NCBI GenBank assembly: GCA_013076295.1
Contig: RQOL01000718.1
Span: 1,550,001-1,614,000 of the forward strand
Length of the DNA stretch: 64,000 nt
From: Sanderia malayensis
Taxonomy: Eukaryota; Cnidaria; Scyphozoa; Semaeostomeae; Pelagiidae
Direction: 5' to 3'
Shown here: positions 12,379-22,188 of the stretch, in pieces
Layout: every line of letters begins with the position of its first letter
How positions within the stretch are numbered: position 1 is the stretch's first letter
Translations under genes and position numbers: made by a program
The notes under the pieces: generated by a model
The model's database searches: none
Seen by the model: only the letters and a program-made list of their open reading frames with translations
Told to the model about the DNA's origin: nothing

Positions 12379-14338
12379 TCAAAATTGAATTCTTTTCTGG
12401 AAAAACCACAGATAGGCACAGGATGTGGCGAATGACGACAGACCCACTAAGGAGCTTATACCATGCAGTTGGAAGAATGTCTTCCTCAAAGCCAAATAAT
12501 CCTTGTCATCTTTCAATGCTTCACTCAATGGCTTTGCGATTTCATGTCCTGTCTCGCCATGTTCCTTTTCATATCGGTGACATTTGAACATCTGCGAAGT
12601 CGTCAGCGGCTCAATGATAAAGAAACTCAAACAATTACAGACCAACGTAGACCCAAGCAAAATTCCCTAGGAAATATATTACACATCTTTACACGGTGAC
12701 CAAGGTAGCCAAAAGAAAACCTCAGAGTCTCCTTTGGTCCCCTCCTGCGCAGTCTCCTATAATGGCTTCACACAGGCTGAAGGTGAGGATGTTAGGAAAA
12801 ATCAATGGCACAAGTAACAGAGAGCATAAATCAAGTGGCATAAATAATATTTATTCCAATTGATTTTTTCACGCTACATAGTAATAGCACTATCATTGTA
12901 TTTTAAATATCTTTATTGGGATAAAAGTGAACTAGAGCTCCAAATACCAAAGTATTCACTAAACCAAAGCCATTACATTTACAGCATTAAACAAGTATTA
13001 GTGGAATTCTGGAGTGCAATTCAGCCTGGCAACCTTTATTTTCTTTTACCCCAAAAGTATTGAGCACAAATGAAATAGTAAGAGCTTGTGGATATTGACT
13101 CACAATGCAGAGACCTAGCCAAAGGGGGGAGTCACAGCTTTGTGCCTTTGAAGCAGCTTTCCATTTATTTATTGCACTCGCTCAAATACTCTTTTATCAT
13201 TTAACTATCAGCAATCAGATAAGCAAATCCCCCCGTCTCTAATTCCTGGCTATGTCCATGTTACAATGAGCATATAGAATTCACTTACTTCTGTTTTTGA
13301 ACTTCCAGTCCACATTTCCACAGGGTTCAAAACCAGATAGGAAGCCAGGCCAACACTGGAGCATCCAACACCAGTCATGAAATACTTTGGAAATAGCTTA
13401 CTTTGTACAAGCCCAAACATCTGTCTGGGCATTGAGTGGAACATCACAATTCCTGGAATTCAATATGAAACAAATTAAAGCCAAGCAGAAAAGTTAATTA
13501 GGGTAATAGACAATGAAATGACACAAATTTTAAGTTGCTTGTTGCACAAAAGATAAAATAACAAGACAGCTATTTGATGGAAAAGCAAACTCTATTAAAT
13601 GAACAAAAAAACTACTGGGCAAGGGGTAAGATGGGGGCAATGCTCCACCCAAATGTCACTGGTAACAATGTGTGTAGGGTGGGGCCCTTATCAGAACATG
13701 TTGTCTCTTCAAAAAAATCATATTTGGCCAATCTCGATGATTTCGCTGTATGCAATATTCAGGAAGGTCTCTGGGTTGACAAAGAGCTCCTTATTGTTCT
13801 ATTGTTCTTCTATTGCTATATTGTTTCAGCCCAGTGTGAAACACTGCACTGCAAACAAACCAATGTAAAGAAGATGATATAGTAGACAAACTTGCATGTG
13901 AGAAAGAATCAATTGATTTAGAATCTCCAGGGTCGTATTTCTGCTCAAAAGATAGAAAAACAATGGTTTTGGAAAAATAAGCCGGATGCAAAATTACTCT
14001 AACTCCTACCACCTGTTGTAGCATGGATATCTGGCCGGCAATCCCTGCCCAATTATCAAATCGGCATTCTATCATCTGCTTTATTCCATGCATTATTAAT
14101 GTTCTAATTAGACATCTAAGTGCAAATTACAAAATTATGATTAAACATGTGTACCTGCCACAAAAGTGACCCAAAATTGTGTTCCAAACCACGTGGAGAA
14201 TGCCCCAACATGAATGGCCTTAAGCGCAGTGTCTCCCAGCCTATCGCCAAAGAAGTATACGCCTCCAGATACGACAGTAGCAATTATACTAAAAGTTGAC
14301 TTATCAACTGAAGGAATACGGCTAAGAATTGAGCCCAT
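12379..14338 (-). CDS. TMEM205: TMEM205 family membrane protein, copy 1, 211 aa
   Basis: TMEM205 (DUF4149) is a small multi-pass membrane protein; the human one is linked to secretion and cisplatin resistance, and its molecular role is unclear. Exons are 14338-14155, 13452-13289 and 12666-12379, 636 nt in phase. The protein starts MGSILSRIPSVDKS. Family motifs are FSTWFGTQFWVTFVAG, MPRQMFGLVQSKLFPKYF, FFIIEPLTTSQMFKCHR and FFQLHGISSLVGL. The ATG is the only good start before the first motif. Intron sizes are 622 and 702 bp. Compared with the second copy, the stretch from the conserved W to the EP motif has the same length, so no exon appears to be missing. Confidence 0.9.
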
Positions 14339-14948
14339 ATTTACGGCAGAAAAAAGTTCACTAGAGTTTGATCAAATCCTTGCCGTAGCAAGCAGCATGC
14401 TCACTTTTCTTGCACAATTCGCTATTGAACTGAATTGCTTGTCCCGGATACACTGGTCATTGGTTATGGACAACAGCTTATAAAAAAATAGGCAGTCAAG
14501 GACTGCATGTGGCTACTGCACAAGCTCAAAATTAAGACCAGAATAGTGCTTTCTGAAAATTGTTGAGCATAATCGGGGGGACATGGGGGCATCATTGAAA
14601 AAGAAATGGGGTATCAAGGCTCTAACTATTTGACAAAAAGGAATGACAAATAAAGTGAATTTGATTAAAACGTTTTAAAGAAATTTCTGATCAAAGCATA
14701 CAGCTTAACAACTGGGGGTAATTGCTAATTCTGATAAAAGGCAAAAGGGTCAAATTTTGCAAAATTTCTAGCAAAGCTGCCCAAAATGCTGTTAAAATCA
14801 ATGAAATCAGCAAATTAAAGGGGGTGCTGACTGCCCAAAACGCAAGGAAACTTGAAAAGAATGATGGGAGTCCCCATTGTTCGGAGATATTATATTCCAC
14901 ACCACGAGGGGAATGCCCCTTTCTTGATGATATTTCAACGATTTTCTT
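14339..14948. other. Upstream region of TMEM205 copy 1
   Basis: This must contain the promoter of TMEM205 copy 1 (transcribed leftward). I see no gene or clear repeat before the TTAA-flanked element at 14953. Confidence 0.35.
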
Positions 14949-14952
14949 TTAA

Positions 14953-16472
14953 AGTGCCCCTACACCTTATTTTTTTATTCTTTATATCGATAAAACTTTC
15001 TTCGCTGAGTTTAGATCCGAAAATAGTATTTACATCTGACGTTTAGTTAACGAGTTATAACGTGGGGAAGTGTCGATGTTTCGTCATTTTCGCCATTTTT
15101 TGTGGTCAACTTTTAGGACTGGGATCTACCTACTATGACATCATAGTTGGTGCCATTGTGCCCCGTTCATTTTCCCGTACTGAAGCAACAAATCCGGCAT
15201 CAATTTTCTCTCATACTACGGACTCGATATTTGTTTTTTTGACTTTGATGATTAAAAACAGGTCGGCGCATTATGATATTGAAATTTGAAAGGCTTGCGA
15301 TGAGTTTGCAGCTGTGGGGAGGAATTACAAAATTCCCATGTAGTGGCTGCTCGTTGTGCTCAGTGGAGGCGGGCGTGGGCCGTGCAATGTTAAAACTGTA
15401 CGGGAAAGGGGATGCCAAGAAGAGCATCAAAACATGATAAAACTGGGAAAATATGCCATATCGATGTGTTTTGCTAGCCCATGGAAATACACCCGATAAA
15501 TCAAAATTTGTATGGCTTCACAAAATTCTGCTTTATCAGGATGATCGCCCTAAAACTGTGAGGAGAAGGAGATGGATGATTTCATCAATTCGCAACGAGA
15601 CGGAAGAAATTCTATGGACGCATCATCATGAATGAAATAAATCAAACAACAAAGCGCAATAATTTCGGTACAATAACGAAATTCATGTGTAGTAATAAGG
15701 AATTGTGTTGCAGATTCTCTACACTTGCTGTTCCAAATGAAAATCGAAACGTTTCAAGCTTCTTCAAACCCCAAAGGTTTAGACTGACACGGATATGATG
15801 GCCTAAATTATTGCGTATATTGAATTTTGATATACACTTTTGCTTCATCACATACACAACAAAAAGATAATAATTCAGATCTAGTCAAATGCCCAGAAAG
15901 TTTTCTTTCAACATTTCTTTTCTTGCTCACATCTCTTTTATGGCTTTGACTGAAAGAGTTCTCAGCCAAATGGGATCAAATGCATCAGGTTTCTCCTTCA
16001 TCGGTATCACTATCAACGGTCTGCTTTGCTCTACGATACGATCAATCCTATCCCCTCGCCATCTTCGCATTCCTCGGCACTGCAATCCCTACTGTCATGA
16101 ACTACTATCTGACTAAGAATGTTTAATTTATGGAAACTTTCTATTCGATTCTGATCACCAAAATTGCACAAATACCCACGAATACACATAACGAGACACG
16201 ACAAAAGCACAACGCAAACACTATTTATTGTACTGAATGTAGGCCTACGCCCGCCGCCACTGAGTACAACGAGCAGCCACTACATTGGAGTTTACCTACT
16301 ATGATGTCATAGTAGGTAAATTACGGTCCTAAAAGTTGACCACGAAAAAGTGGCACGCGTTGCCTCGTATCTCAAAAACTACTTGTCATATCAAAAAAAT
16401 ATAAACGGATTCAGAATCAGCGCATTCGAATCTATAGTTTTAGCCAATAAAAAAATAAGGTGTAGGGGCACT
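14953..16472. mobile_element. Non-autonomous TTAA-flanked DNA transposon with long inverted arms, 1,520 bp
   Basis: The outer 27 bases are perfect inverted repeats beginning AGTGCCCCTACACCTT, each flanked by TTAA (14949-14952 and 16473-16476). Further inward the arms stay homologous: a block with TGGTCAACTTTTAGGAC and CTACTATGACATCATAG (left about 15101-15150, right about 16291-16350), then one with AGTGGCTGCTCGTTG (left about 15337-15381, right about 16240-16288). The left arm has about 180 extra bases between these blocks. TTAA fits piggyBac-type insertion, though the terminal AGTG is not the usual CCC, and TA duplication cannot be excluded because the border is palindromic. No transposase is visible. 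Confidence 0.8.
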
Positions 16473-16530
16473 TTAACTACGAAAAACCACATATTTTCAT
16501 GAAAATATAAATTTGTTACCAGTCACAGGA

Positions 16531-17055
16531 TTAATAGTCCCTAATAAATAGTGATTCTGAATTTCTGATAAAATTTAAGCATCCTGAAACGAATTTTCGA
16601 ATGCGAAAATTTTCGCATATTACGATAAGCTGATAACAACTTAGGCCACCTCGATGAAATCTTTTGAAAAAAGTCTTGACAAAATCAAGAGAAACAAAAA
16701 ATCGAAGACTGCTGCGGCTTTGACCTTGGTTATTTTCTGGTATCAAATAGAAAATTAATTGAGATTTCACGGCTTCGAAAAGGAATTCTTCCACCGTAAG
16801 CGTTTGGAAATTTGACTTGACGTTGACGATTCGGCAAGTCGGCCTTTTGTCGAGAGACACGATTTTCCTTGGCAGTGTCGATGAAAACGAGCAATCACCT
16901 AAATAAAGACTATTAACCATCAAATCATTATGTCTTTTTGCCTTATATTCTTTAAAGCAAACAATAATCGGAAAATAAACTAGAATAGGTAGTAATACAC
17001 GATGACCTACCATGTAATAAATACACGATGACCTACCATGAACAAACATTGTCAA
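16531..17055 (-). CDS. Unrecognised ORF, 174 codons, possibly one coding exon or a relic
   Basis: An open frame of 174 codons starts MTMFVHGRSSCIYY. I do not recognise it. The middle part looks most coding-like and is richer in GC than the surroundings (peptides RKIVSLDKRPTCRIVNV and TVEEFLFEAVKSQLIFYL). An acceptor-like tttatttag precedes the GDCSF segment at about 16897, and a possible donor CATCGAG/gtgg lies near 16650. It could be one exon of a gene or a leftover of a mobile element, or a chance ORF. There is no identifiable partner exon. Confidence 0.25.
   Translation of the reverse strand: MTMFVHGRSSCIYYMVGHRVLLPILVYFPIIVCFKEYKAKRHNDLMVNSLYLGDCSFSSTLPRKIVSLDKRPTCRIVNVKSNFQTLTVEEFLFEAVKSQLIFYLIPENNQGQSRSSLRFFVSLDFVKTFFKRFHRGGLSCYQLIVICENFRIRKFVSGCLNFIRNSESLFIRDY
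16990..17041. repeat. Short tandem duplication
   Basis: The block AATACACGATGACCTACCAT occurs twice in a row, separated by about five bases. It overlaps the start of the unrecognised ORF and makes that start less trustworthy. Confidence 0.8.
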
Positions 17056-17116
17056 TAGTTACCGAGAATCGTTAACGATGAAAAAACCGAGAATCCTCGT
17101 GCTTAACGAATTTCTT

Positions 17117-17167
17117 TCACTCACTCACTCACTCACTCACTCACTCACTCACTCACTCACTCACTCA
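17117..17167. repeat. CACT tetranucleotide microsatellite
   Basis: About 12 consecutive perfect CACT/TCAC units. This is an ordinary simple-sequence repeat downstream of TMEM205 copy 2. Confidence 0.97.
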
Positions 17168-17448
17168 AGACGATAGCATAGTGGCTCTGCCTCTTCATCG
17201 AGGCAGTAGCCACAAAAATGGGGAAAGCTGCAATTAGACCAGTGAACTGCACCCATGGCAAATGAAATATAAAAGCAAATCATCGAATTTGATATTAATA
17301 AATCTGTACTGATCGACCATTTAATTGAGTTTGAATTTGAGACCACTTTCTTTTCTGATGACTGCAAAAGTGCATTAATTAAAGAGCAGATTTGTTTGCT
17401 ATCTGATAATCAGCAAAAATAAAAACTCAAAGCTAGAACAAAAACATG

Positions 17449-17454
17449 TTTATT
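17449..17454 (-). terminator. Polyadenylation signal of TMEM205 copy 2
   Basis: TTTATT on the plus strand is AATAAA on the minus strand, about 170 bases after the TMEM205 stop codon. Confidence 0.5.
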
Positions 17455-17623
17455 TACTTCCTCTTTCTTATATTATGTATCACCAAGGTTGTTTTGTGCA
17501 GGTTTCTACTGCATTTGCTATTCAATATTAAACATGACTAGAGTCTTTCTAACTATTCTTCAGCATGAATGAAAATGTAAATGGCAAAATGAAATGCAAG
17601 CAACAAGTTTGTACTTTGGTTCA

Positions 17624-18394
17624 TTACAGCTTGAAACCTCTGCTCATGAACCAAAAGTAGACACACATGCTTGAGTAGCCAATAAGATTGAAACTTGTTG
17701 AAATGCCATGAAGAATAAAGAAATTCTTTCTCAGCTCTTTGTACTGAGTGTTTTCCAGCAAACTTTTATCTGTAATTGGGCCGACTTCATCACCGTGACC
17801 ATTTTCCCTTTCCAACTTATGCTCTTTTATCATGTACCGAGTCATAGGTGGCTCCACGATGAAGTAGTTGGCAAGTGTGGAGCCAAGATTGATGAGCAGT
17901 GCCCAAGCTCTGATTCTCACATCGCCGTTCCATGATGCTACGGGGTGCTCCATGATGAAAGTTGTCGTTGCAATTGTTGTCAAGCAAATTCCGTAGAGAA
18001 ATGATTTCGGAAACAAGTGGCTTTGAACCAAACCGAACAAATGTCTTGGAAGAAGCTTCATTTTCGTCAAGCCTAAAATGAGAGATCGAGTCGAGACAAA
18101 AGTTCAAACTACCCAAACATAAAAATGAACAGACAAAAAGGTTTATATCACTGATATATACGCTAAATTTGCTATAAATCCAGTTATAACGACCCTACCT
18201 GCCACAAATGTAACCCAAAAATGGATTCCAAACCATGTCGATGTGGAAACAAGATGGATGAACGAGGCCAAATGTGGAATTCCTGTGTTTATCTTGTCAG
18301 GAAACAACATTGCAGCCGCAGATATTCCTGCAACACAAGCCACTGCTGTAGCACCTTGTGCTGGCTGTAGGTTCCTTGAAACATCGTTTCCCAT
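17624..18394 (-). CDS. TMEM205: TMEM205 family membrane protein, copy 2, 214 aa
   Basis: Second TMEM205 (DUF4149) paralogue in the same orientation as copy 1. Two exons, 18394-18199 and 18072-17624, give 645 nt in phase. The protein starts MGNDVSRNLQPAQG. Conserved motifs are STSTWFGIHFWVTFVAG, LLPRHLFGLVQSHLFPKSF, NYFIVEPPMTRYMIKEHKLE and NFFILHGISTSFNLIGY, with four predicted membrane segments. The first intron sits at the same point as in copy 1 (after VAG, phase 1). The second intron of copy 1 is absent here, so one copy gained it or the other lost it. Its start lies 213 bases from the divergent SWSAP1 start, suggesting a shared promoter. Confidence 0.93.
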
Positions 18395-18607
18395 GACGTT
18401 AGATCAAATTTGTAAATTCTGTAGTTGGAATAAAAATTTTGCTGCAAATGGCGGCGAGTCTGATTTCTTCCGCATGTTTTGCTTCTTGGAAATGTCCACA
18501 AGCACGTTTCTGTCCCATGAATCAAACCTCGTTCTCGAACAGCCTCTTGTTGAGAATGGGCGGGAATGTCTTGAAGTTTTTTTGTTCCGCAACGCAATGT
18601 TGCAGCG
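18395..18607. promoter_or_regulatory. Probable bidirectional promoter, TMEM205 copy 2 / SWSAP1
   Basis: Only 213 bases separate two divergent start codons. This must include both 5' UTRs and core promoters unless longer leaders overlap. I see no TATA box. Confidence 0.5.
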
Positions 18608-19656
18608 ATGATAAACAAACAAAACAAAATGGATTCCTTCATTAAAATATTTACATTAATAAACGATACTGACAAAAACAATAGAGCTCTGCTTCTTGCT
18701 GGTCCTTCAAAATCAGCTCGTACATCATTTTTGTTTGAAGTGGCATTTACACACGCAACAGCAGGACAAAAAGTTTTGTTTATTTCCCCAAGAAAAATAG
18801 CCAACCTACCCTGTCTGCTCTCGAATAGAGAACAACCATCAAATGAAATACTAAGCAGGATAAACATCGTGTATTTGACAGAGAAGAACCAAATTATCGA
18901 GTTTATGGCATCAGTGCATCTAAATTATAAAGACCCGATAGATTTAGTCCTGGTTGATGATGCAGATGACTTTTACTTGAACCAAGATAAAAGAAATCAG
19001 TTGATATCTCAAGCCAAAGTCCTCTCGTTCATTTCAGATGCTGTTTACTATTTAAATATGGCTGGGTATGCATGCTGCACTTTGTAAATGTTAGATTAAT
19101 TTCTCGTTTTATAAATTGGTTCTTGCTCCTACACGTTTTTTTTATAAAAAAACCACTTTATAAGAAACTTACTAGTAGAATTTGTGCCAAATTACAATGG
19201 ATTTTTTTGTTCTATTGTTTTCCTTAACAATAGAAAACAATAGAAAATTTAAGAAACTCTTACCAGTAGGGTTTGAGCTAGGTTTCTTATAAAATAAAAA
19301 ACATGTAATGGACTTGTTCCCAAAGGATTCTCTACTACGTATCTGATCAAACCATTTTTCTCTGTTCTAAGATAATTTTATCTTCTTGTAGCAAACAGCA
19401 TTCTCCAAAAAGGCAGTGCAAGTTCATATGCACAATTTCCACACATGAGGAAGGACAACTGACAACACACCAAATGGAGATACTCAGACACTGGTTCAAA
19501 GTGATTGTCATCATAAAACAAGATCAAGAACTAAAGAATAGATTTTCAGCAATCATAGACAGGAGCTCAAAATATCCACAAACTATTGGATTCAGTTATT
19601 TGTTGGAAAATCAAAAAATTACTCTCTTAGATTTGAAAAATGCTCAAGACATGTGA
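18608..19656 (+). CDS. SWSAP1: SWSAP1-like RecA-fold ATPase, 240 aa, degenerate Walker A
   Basis: SWSAP1 partners with SWS1/ZSWIM7 to promote RAD51 filaments in homologous recombination. Exons are 18608-19065 and 19392-19656, 723 nt in phase, with the junction codon GG/C in MAGKQHSPK. The N-terminal segment RALLLAGPSKSARTSFLFEV occupies the Walker A position and is followed by GQKVLFISPRKIANLP, which aligns with the VLFLTRR region of human SWSAP1. A Walker B-like IDLVLVDDADDFYL follows. The C-terminal half (CTISTHEEGQ, HWFKVIVIIKQ) matches the family layout. The phosphate-binding GxGKT is replaced by KSART, so the lysine is missing. An alternative start is the ATG at 18629 (aaaATGG), 21 bases downstream. 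Family assignment rests on recalled motifs. Confidence 0.75.
19211..19244. repeat. Hairpin in the SWSAP1 intron
   Basis: TCTATTGTTTTC (19211-19222) is the exact complement of GAAAACAATAGA (19233-19244). Around it, AAGAAACT..TTAC..AGTAG occurs twice as an imperfect direct repeat (about 19164 and 19251), so the 326-bp intron may hold a small degraded repeat. Confidence 0.65.
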
Positions 19657-19987
19657 ATAGAAAATATAGTTCTGTATAAAATCATATAGATATGTATGAA
19701 ATCAAGTTTAGAACTGATTATATTTATAAAAGAATAATTGGATAAAGAAGTTTCTGTTTATCTGCTCCTATCTTTCACAAAGTTCAATGGAAAGTTCTAA
19801 AAATGTTCAAAAACCAAATCTATAGCCTATACTATATTGGGTGCCAGAAGAAAATAATTTAAAAAAAGGGCAGAAATGGAGATAATTATGGAAAAAAGGA
19901 TATATACTTTATTCTCTCCCTTCCTATTATAAAAATTGGATTTATCAAATATTTTTCGGCTCTGGCACCAAACACACTGGGACAGTT
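19657..19987. other. Convergent 3' region between SWSAP1 and the TECR-like gene
   Basis: This 331-bp stretch lies between two stop codons facing each other. TTTATT at 19908-19913 is AATAAA on the minus strand, 75 bases beyond the reductase stop. I see no gene. Confidence 0.5.
19908..19913 (-). terminator. Polyadenylation signal of the TECR-like gene
   Basis: AATAAA on the minus strand, about 75 bases downstream of the stop codon, at normal spacing. Confidence 0.55.
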
Positions 19988-20941
19988 CTAAAAAACAAAT
20001 GGCACCAGTGCTTTTCTGTGCTCTGGATACAACGGTCTCTCATCTTTGCCGTCAAACTCAGCCAGGTAGGCAATATGCTTCTTGCGAGAGTAAATCAATA
20101 AAGTAATTATTGTACACAGAAGGAGAAGCAATGAGGGTAGAGTCATTGAGATGAGAAAAAACCCAAACCAGCTTGTTATCTCGAAGAAATAATGTGGACA
20201 TGAAACAAGGTTGAACATGCATCCATATGGAACAATGTGGCCTGTTTTGGGCGAAATTAAATGCGACTTTTCTTCACGATTCCCTGTTCTGAAAATTCGT
20301 AATTGAACGTGACACCAACAGTTGCCAATATCACCGACTATGAATAGAATAACACCGGGTATAATAAGGTCCAAGTTTGATACCTTGTACGTGTATTTCG
20401 TGTCAATCGACCATGCGATAAACAAAGCGAATGTCCAGTAATATATAGGAGCACCAATGGATTCAACAGCAGGCATCTTGCGCTTGTAAATATGAACAAA
20501 TAAAACCTCGATGAATCTTCTGATGAAATGGAAATTCCACAAAGCAAAGATCAGGTATCGCAAATTGCTGTTTGCTCCGTTCTTTGGCTGTTTAACGAGG
20601 TTTCCTTGGATTGGGTAAGGCAAATCTGGCATGTCTATGAAGAATACAGCAGTGAAGATGGCCGCAGTCCCGATATATGTGAGAGAATTGACAAAGACTG
20701 GGCTGAATCCAGACATTTCAGAGACTTTTGACGGTTCTATGTCCTCTGCACGAAATATAGAATTGTTCTCAACACGTTGAAGTCTTGTTTTCTTCAGTTT
20801 TCCTATCCGAACCTCCACAACAAAGAAATAAAAGAAGAGAGGAGAAGAGACGTGTGTACTTCCTAGTACTTCCTGGTGTGGTGTTGAACAAAAAAATAAA
20901 AAACACGCGATATTCATTAACAACAACAACAACAACAACAA
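19988..20941 (-). CDS. TECR-like steroid 5-alpha-reductase family membrane enzyme, intronless, up to 317 aa
   Basis: Members of this family are multi-pass ER enzymes that use NADPH to reduce double bonds; TECR performs the last step of very-long-chain fatty-acid elongation. The motifs LRYLIFALWNFHFIRRFIEV, LFVHIYKRKMP, YYWTFALFIAW, FNLVSCPHYFFEITSWFGF and the C-terminal RKALVPFVF match TECR/TECRL order and spacing. The first 15-20 codons come from a GTT repeat (poly-Leu) and may not be the true start. The acceptor-like tttgttgtggag before VRIGKLKK, and the in-frame MSGFSPVFV at about 20721, are alternatives. The ubiquitin-like N-terminal domain of TECR is not in this exon; it may sit on an upstream exon or be absent. 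Substrate cannot be called. Confidence 0.82.
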   Translation of the reverse strand: MLLLLLLLMNIACFLFFCSTPHQEVLGSTHVSSPLFFYFFVVEVRIGKLKKTRLQRVENNSIFRAEDIEPSKVSEMSGFSPVFVNSLTYIGTAAIFTAVFFIDMPDLPYPIQGNLVKQPKNGANSNLRYLIFALWNFHFIRRFIEVLFVHIYKRKMPAVESIGAPIYYWTFALFIAWSIDTKYTYKVSNLDLIIPGVILFIVGDIGNCWCHVQLRIFRTGNREEKSHLISPKTGHIVPYGCMFNLVSCPHYFFEITSWFGFFLISMTLPSLLLLLCTIITLLIYSRKKHIAYLAEFDGKDERPLYPEHRKALVPFVF

Positions 20942-20942
20942 A
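20920..20942. repeat. AAC/GTT trinucleotide repeat
   Basis: About seven AAC units in a row. On the minus strand they create the poly-leucine start of the reductase ORF, which argues against that start. Confidence 0.9.
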
Positions 20943-22188
20943 ACAGAAAGTCACGAAAGCGGTCACATGTCAATCACAATGCATGTCAAGTGATTATCAA
21001 GTGATCATAGTCATTGGTTTCGGTATTTTGTGGAACAAAACTCGATGGAATTGGAACGGAATAGAAATGAAAACTGGAATGGGTGAAAACTTTAAATTTT
21101 TATTGATTCCAAAGGAATTGGATTAAGAATCGAAGGGTTCCAAATGCAAACATTATCTTTCCCCATTAAAACTTAGGCGTTGTCCTTTCCCATTACAAAA
21201 CAAAAGACAACGCCTTTGCAGCAAACATTTCTTCCTCAAGCTTCTCTCTATCTCAAAATTTGTCCCCCTCTGTCCCTTGCGAGTTCACAGTGCTTCATTA
21301 ACATGTAGACAAACATTGCTATTTATCTTTTCGGAAGCATTTTATTACCCAATGTATGCGTGCATTGAGCTGCAATCAATACGAGATAAACACACAGCAA
21401 CAATCAAAAACGCTTGCGTATCCATTCACAAACAAATGTACGCCAGCGTATTCCAACGAAACTCGCTGTCGTCCAATGAAGTCTTGTAACCAGCAAGGAC
21501 GCGGCATATTTTCCATACCAGTTCACTTGAGTTGAATGACATGAACCAGCACACCTGTTGAATTGAATTGGTTATTGTTCAATTGACCAATCATGTCTCC
21601 GTTACTGACCTTTCTGTTGTTTCTCTTCGAAATGAAGATACACACAGAGCGCTCTGTGAGTTGTAATTACCATGCTTCGTTTCCTGAGCATTTTCTCTGA
21701 CATTGCTTGCAATTTGCACTTGATTCAATCATAATTTGCACCACTCTGTGGCACTAAGAAGCACATTGGACCACAAAATAGCAACAAGTATATCTAATTC
21801 AACCACTTCAATTACAACTGCTGCTTGTATAATCAAATTTGCATCTTGCGGCAAATTTACCAGCGTTGTGGAATCATTTCATGTTAAATCAAATAAAGGT
21901 GATTTGTTCAGTTTGCAGTTAACGAAGCATTTTTGCTTCCCTTTGAATACATTGGTGCATAATACATTGCTCTGCGCAAGACTGATTCAACGACCTTCCA
22001 ATAGCTACTTGTTTACAACTGCCAGAATAGTATAGGACATTAAATGCAGGAAAATTAGGCCTTGGACAGGTATTTCATAATTGCTGTAAAACAGTATTGA
22101 TGCTTTAGAGTCCCTGCAACTATTGCACGCAACACACACTGAGAATATACTTTATTGCATGAGTTGAGTTTGCTGTTCACATGCAACA
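20943..22188. promoter_or_regulatory. Divergent intergenic region, TECR-like gene / coiled-coil gene A
   Basis: This region lies between the reductase (leftward) and gene A (rightward) and must contain both promoters. I see only short chance ORFs and no clear repeat. An in-frame TGA at 22165-22167 closes the gene A frame upstream of its ATG. Confidence 0.45.

Noticed and set aside
15062..16116. Possible transposase fragments inside the TTAA-flanked element
   Set aside because: The ORFs are 60-76 codons, in different frames and strands, with no DDE-type or other recognisable motif.
17117..17167. Telomere-like repeat
   Set aside because: The unit is CACT, not a telomeric hexamer, and it is a short internal microsatellite.
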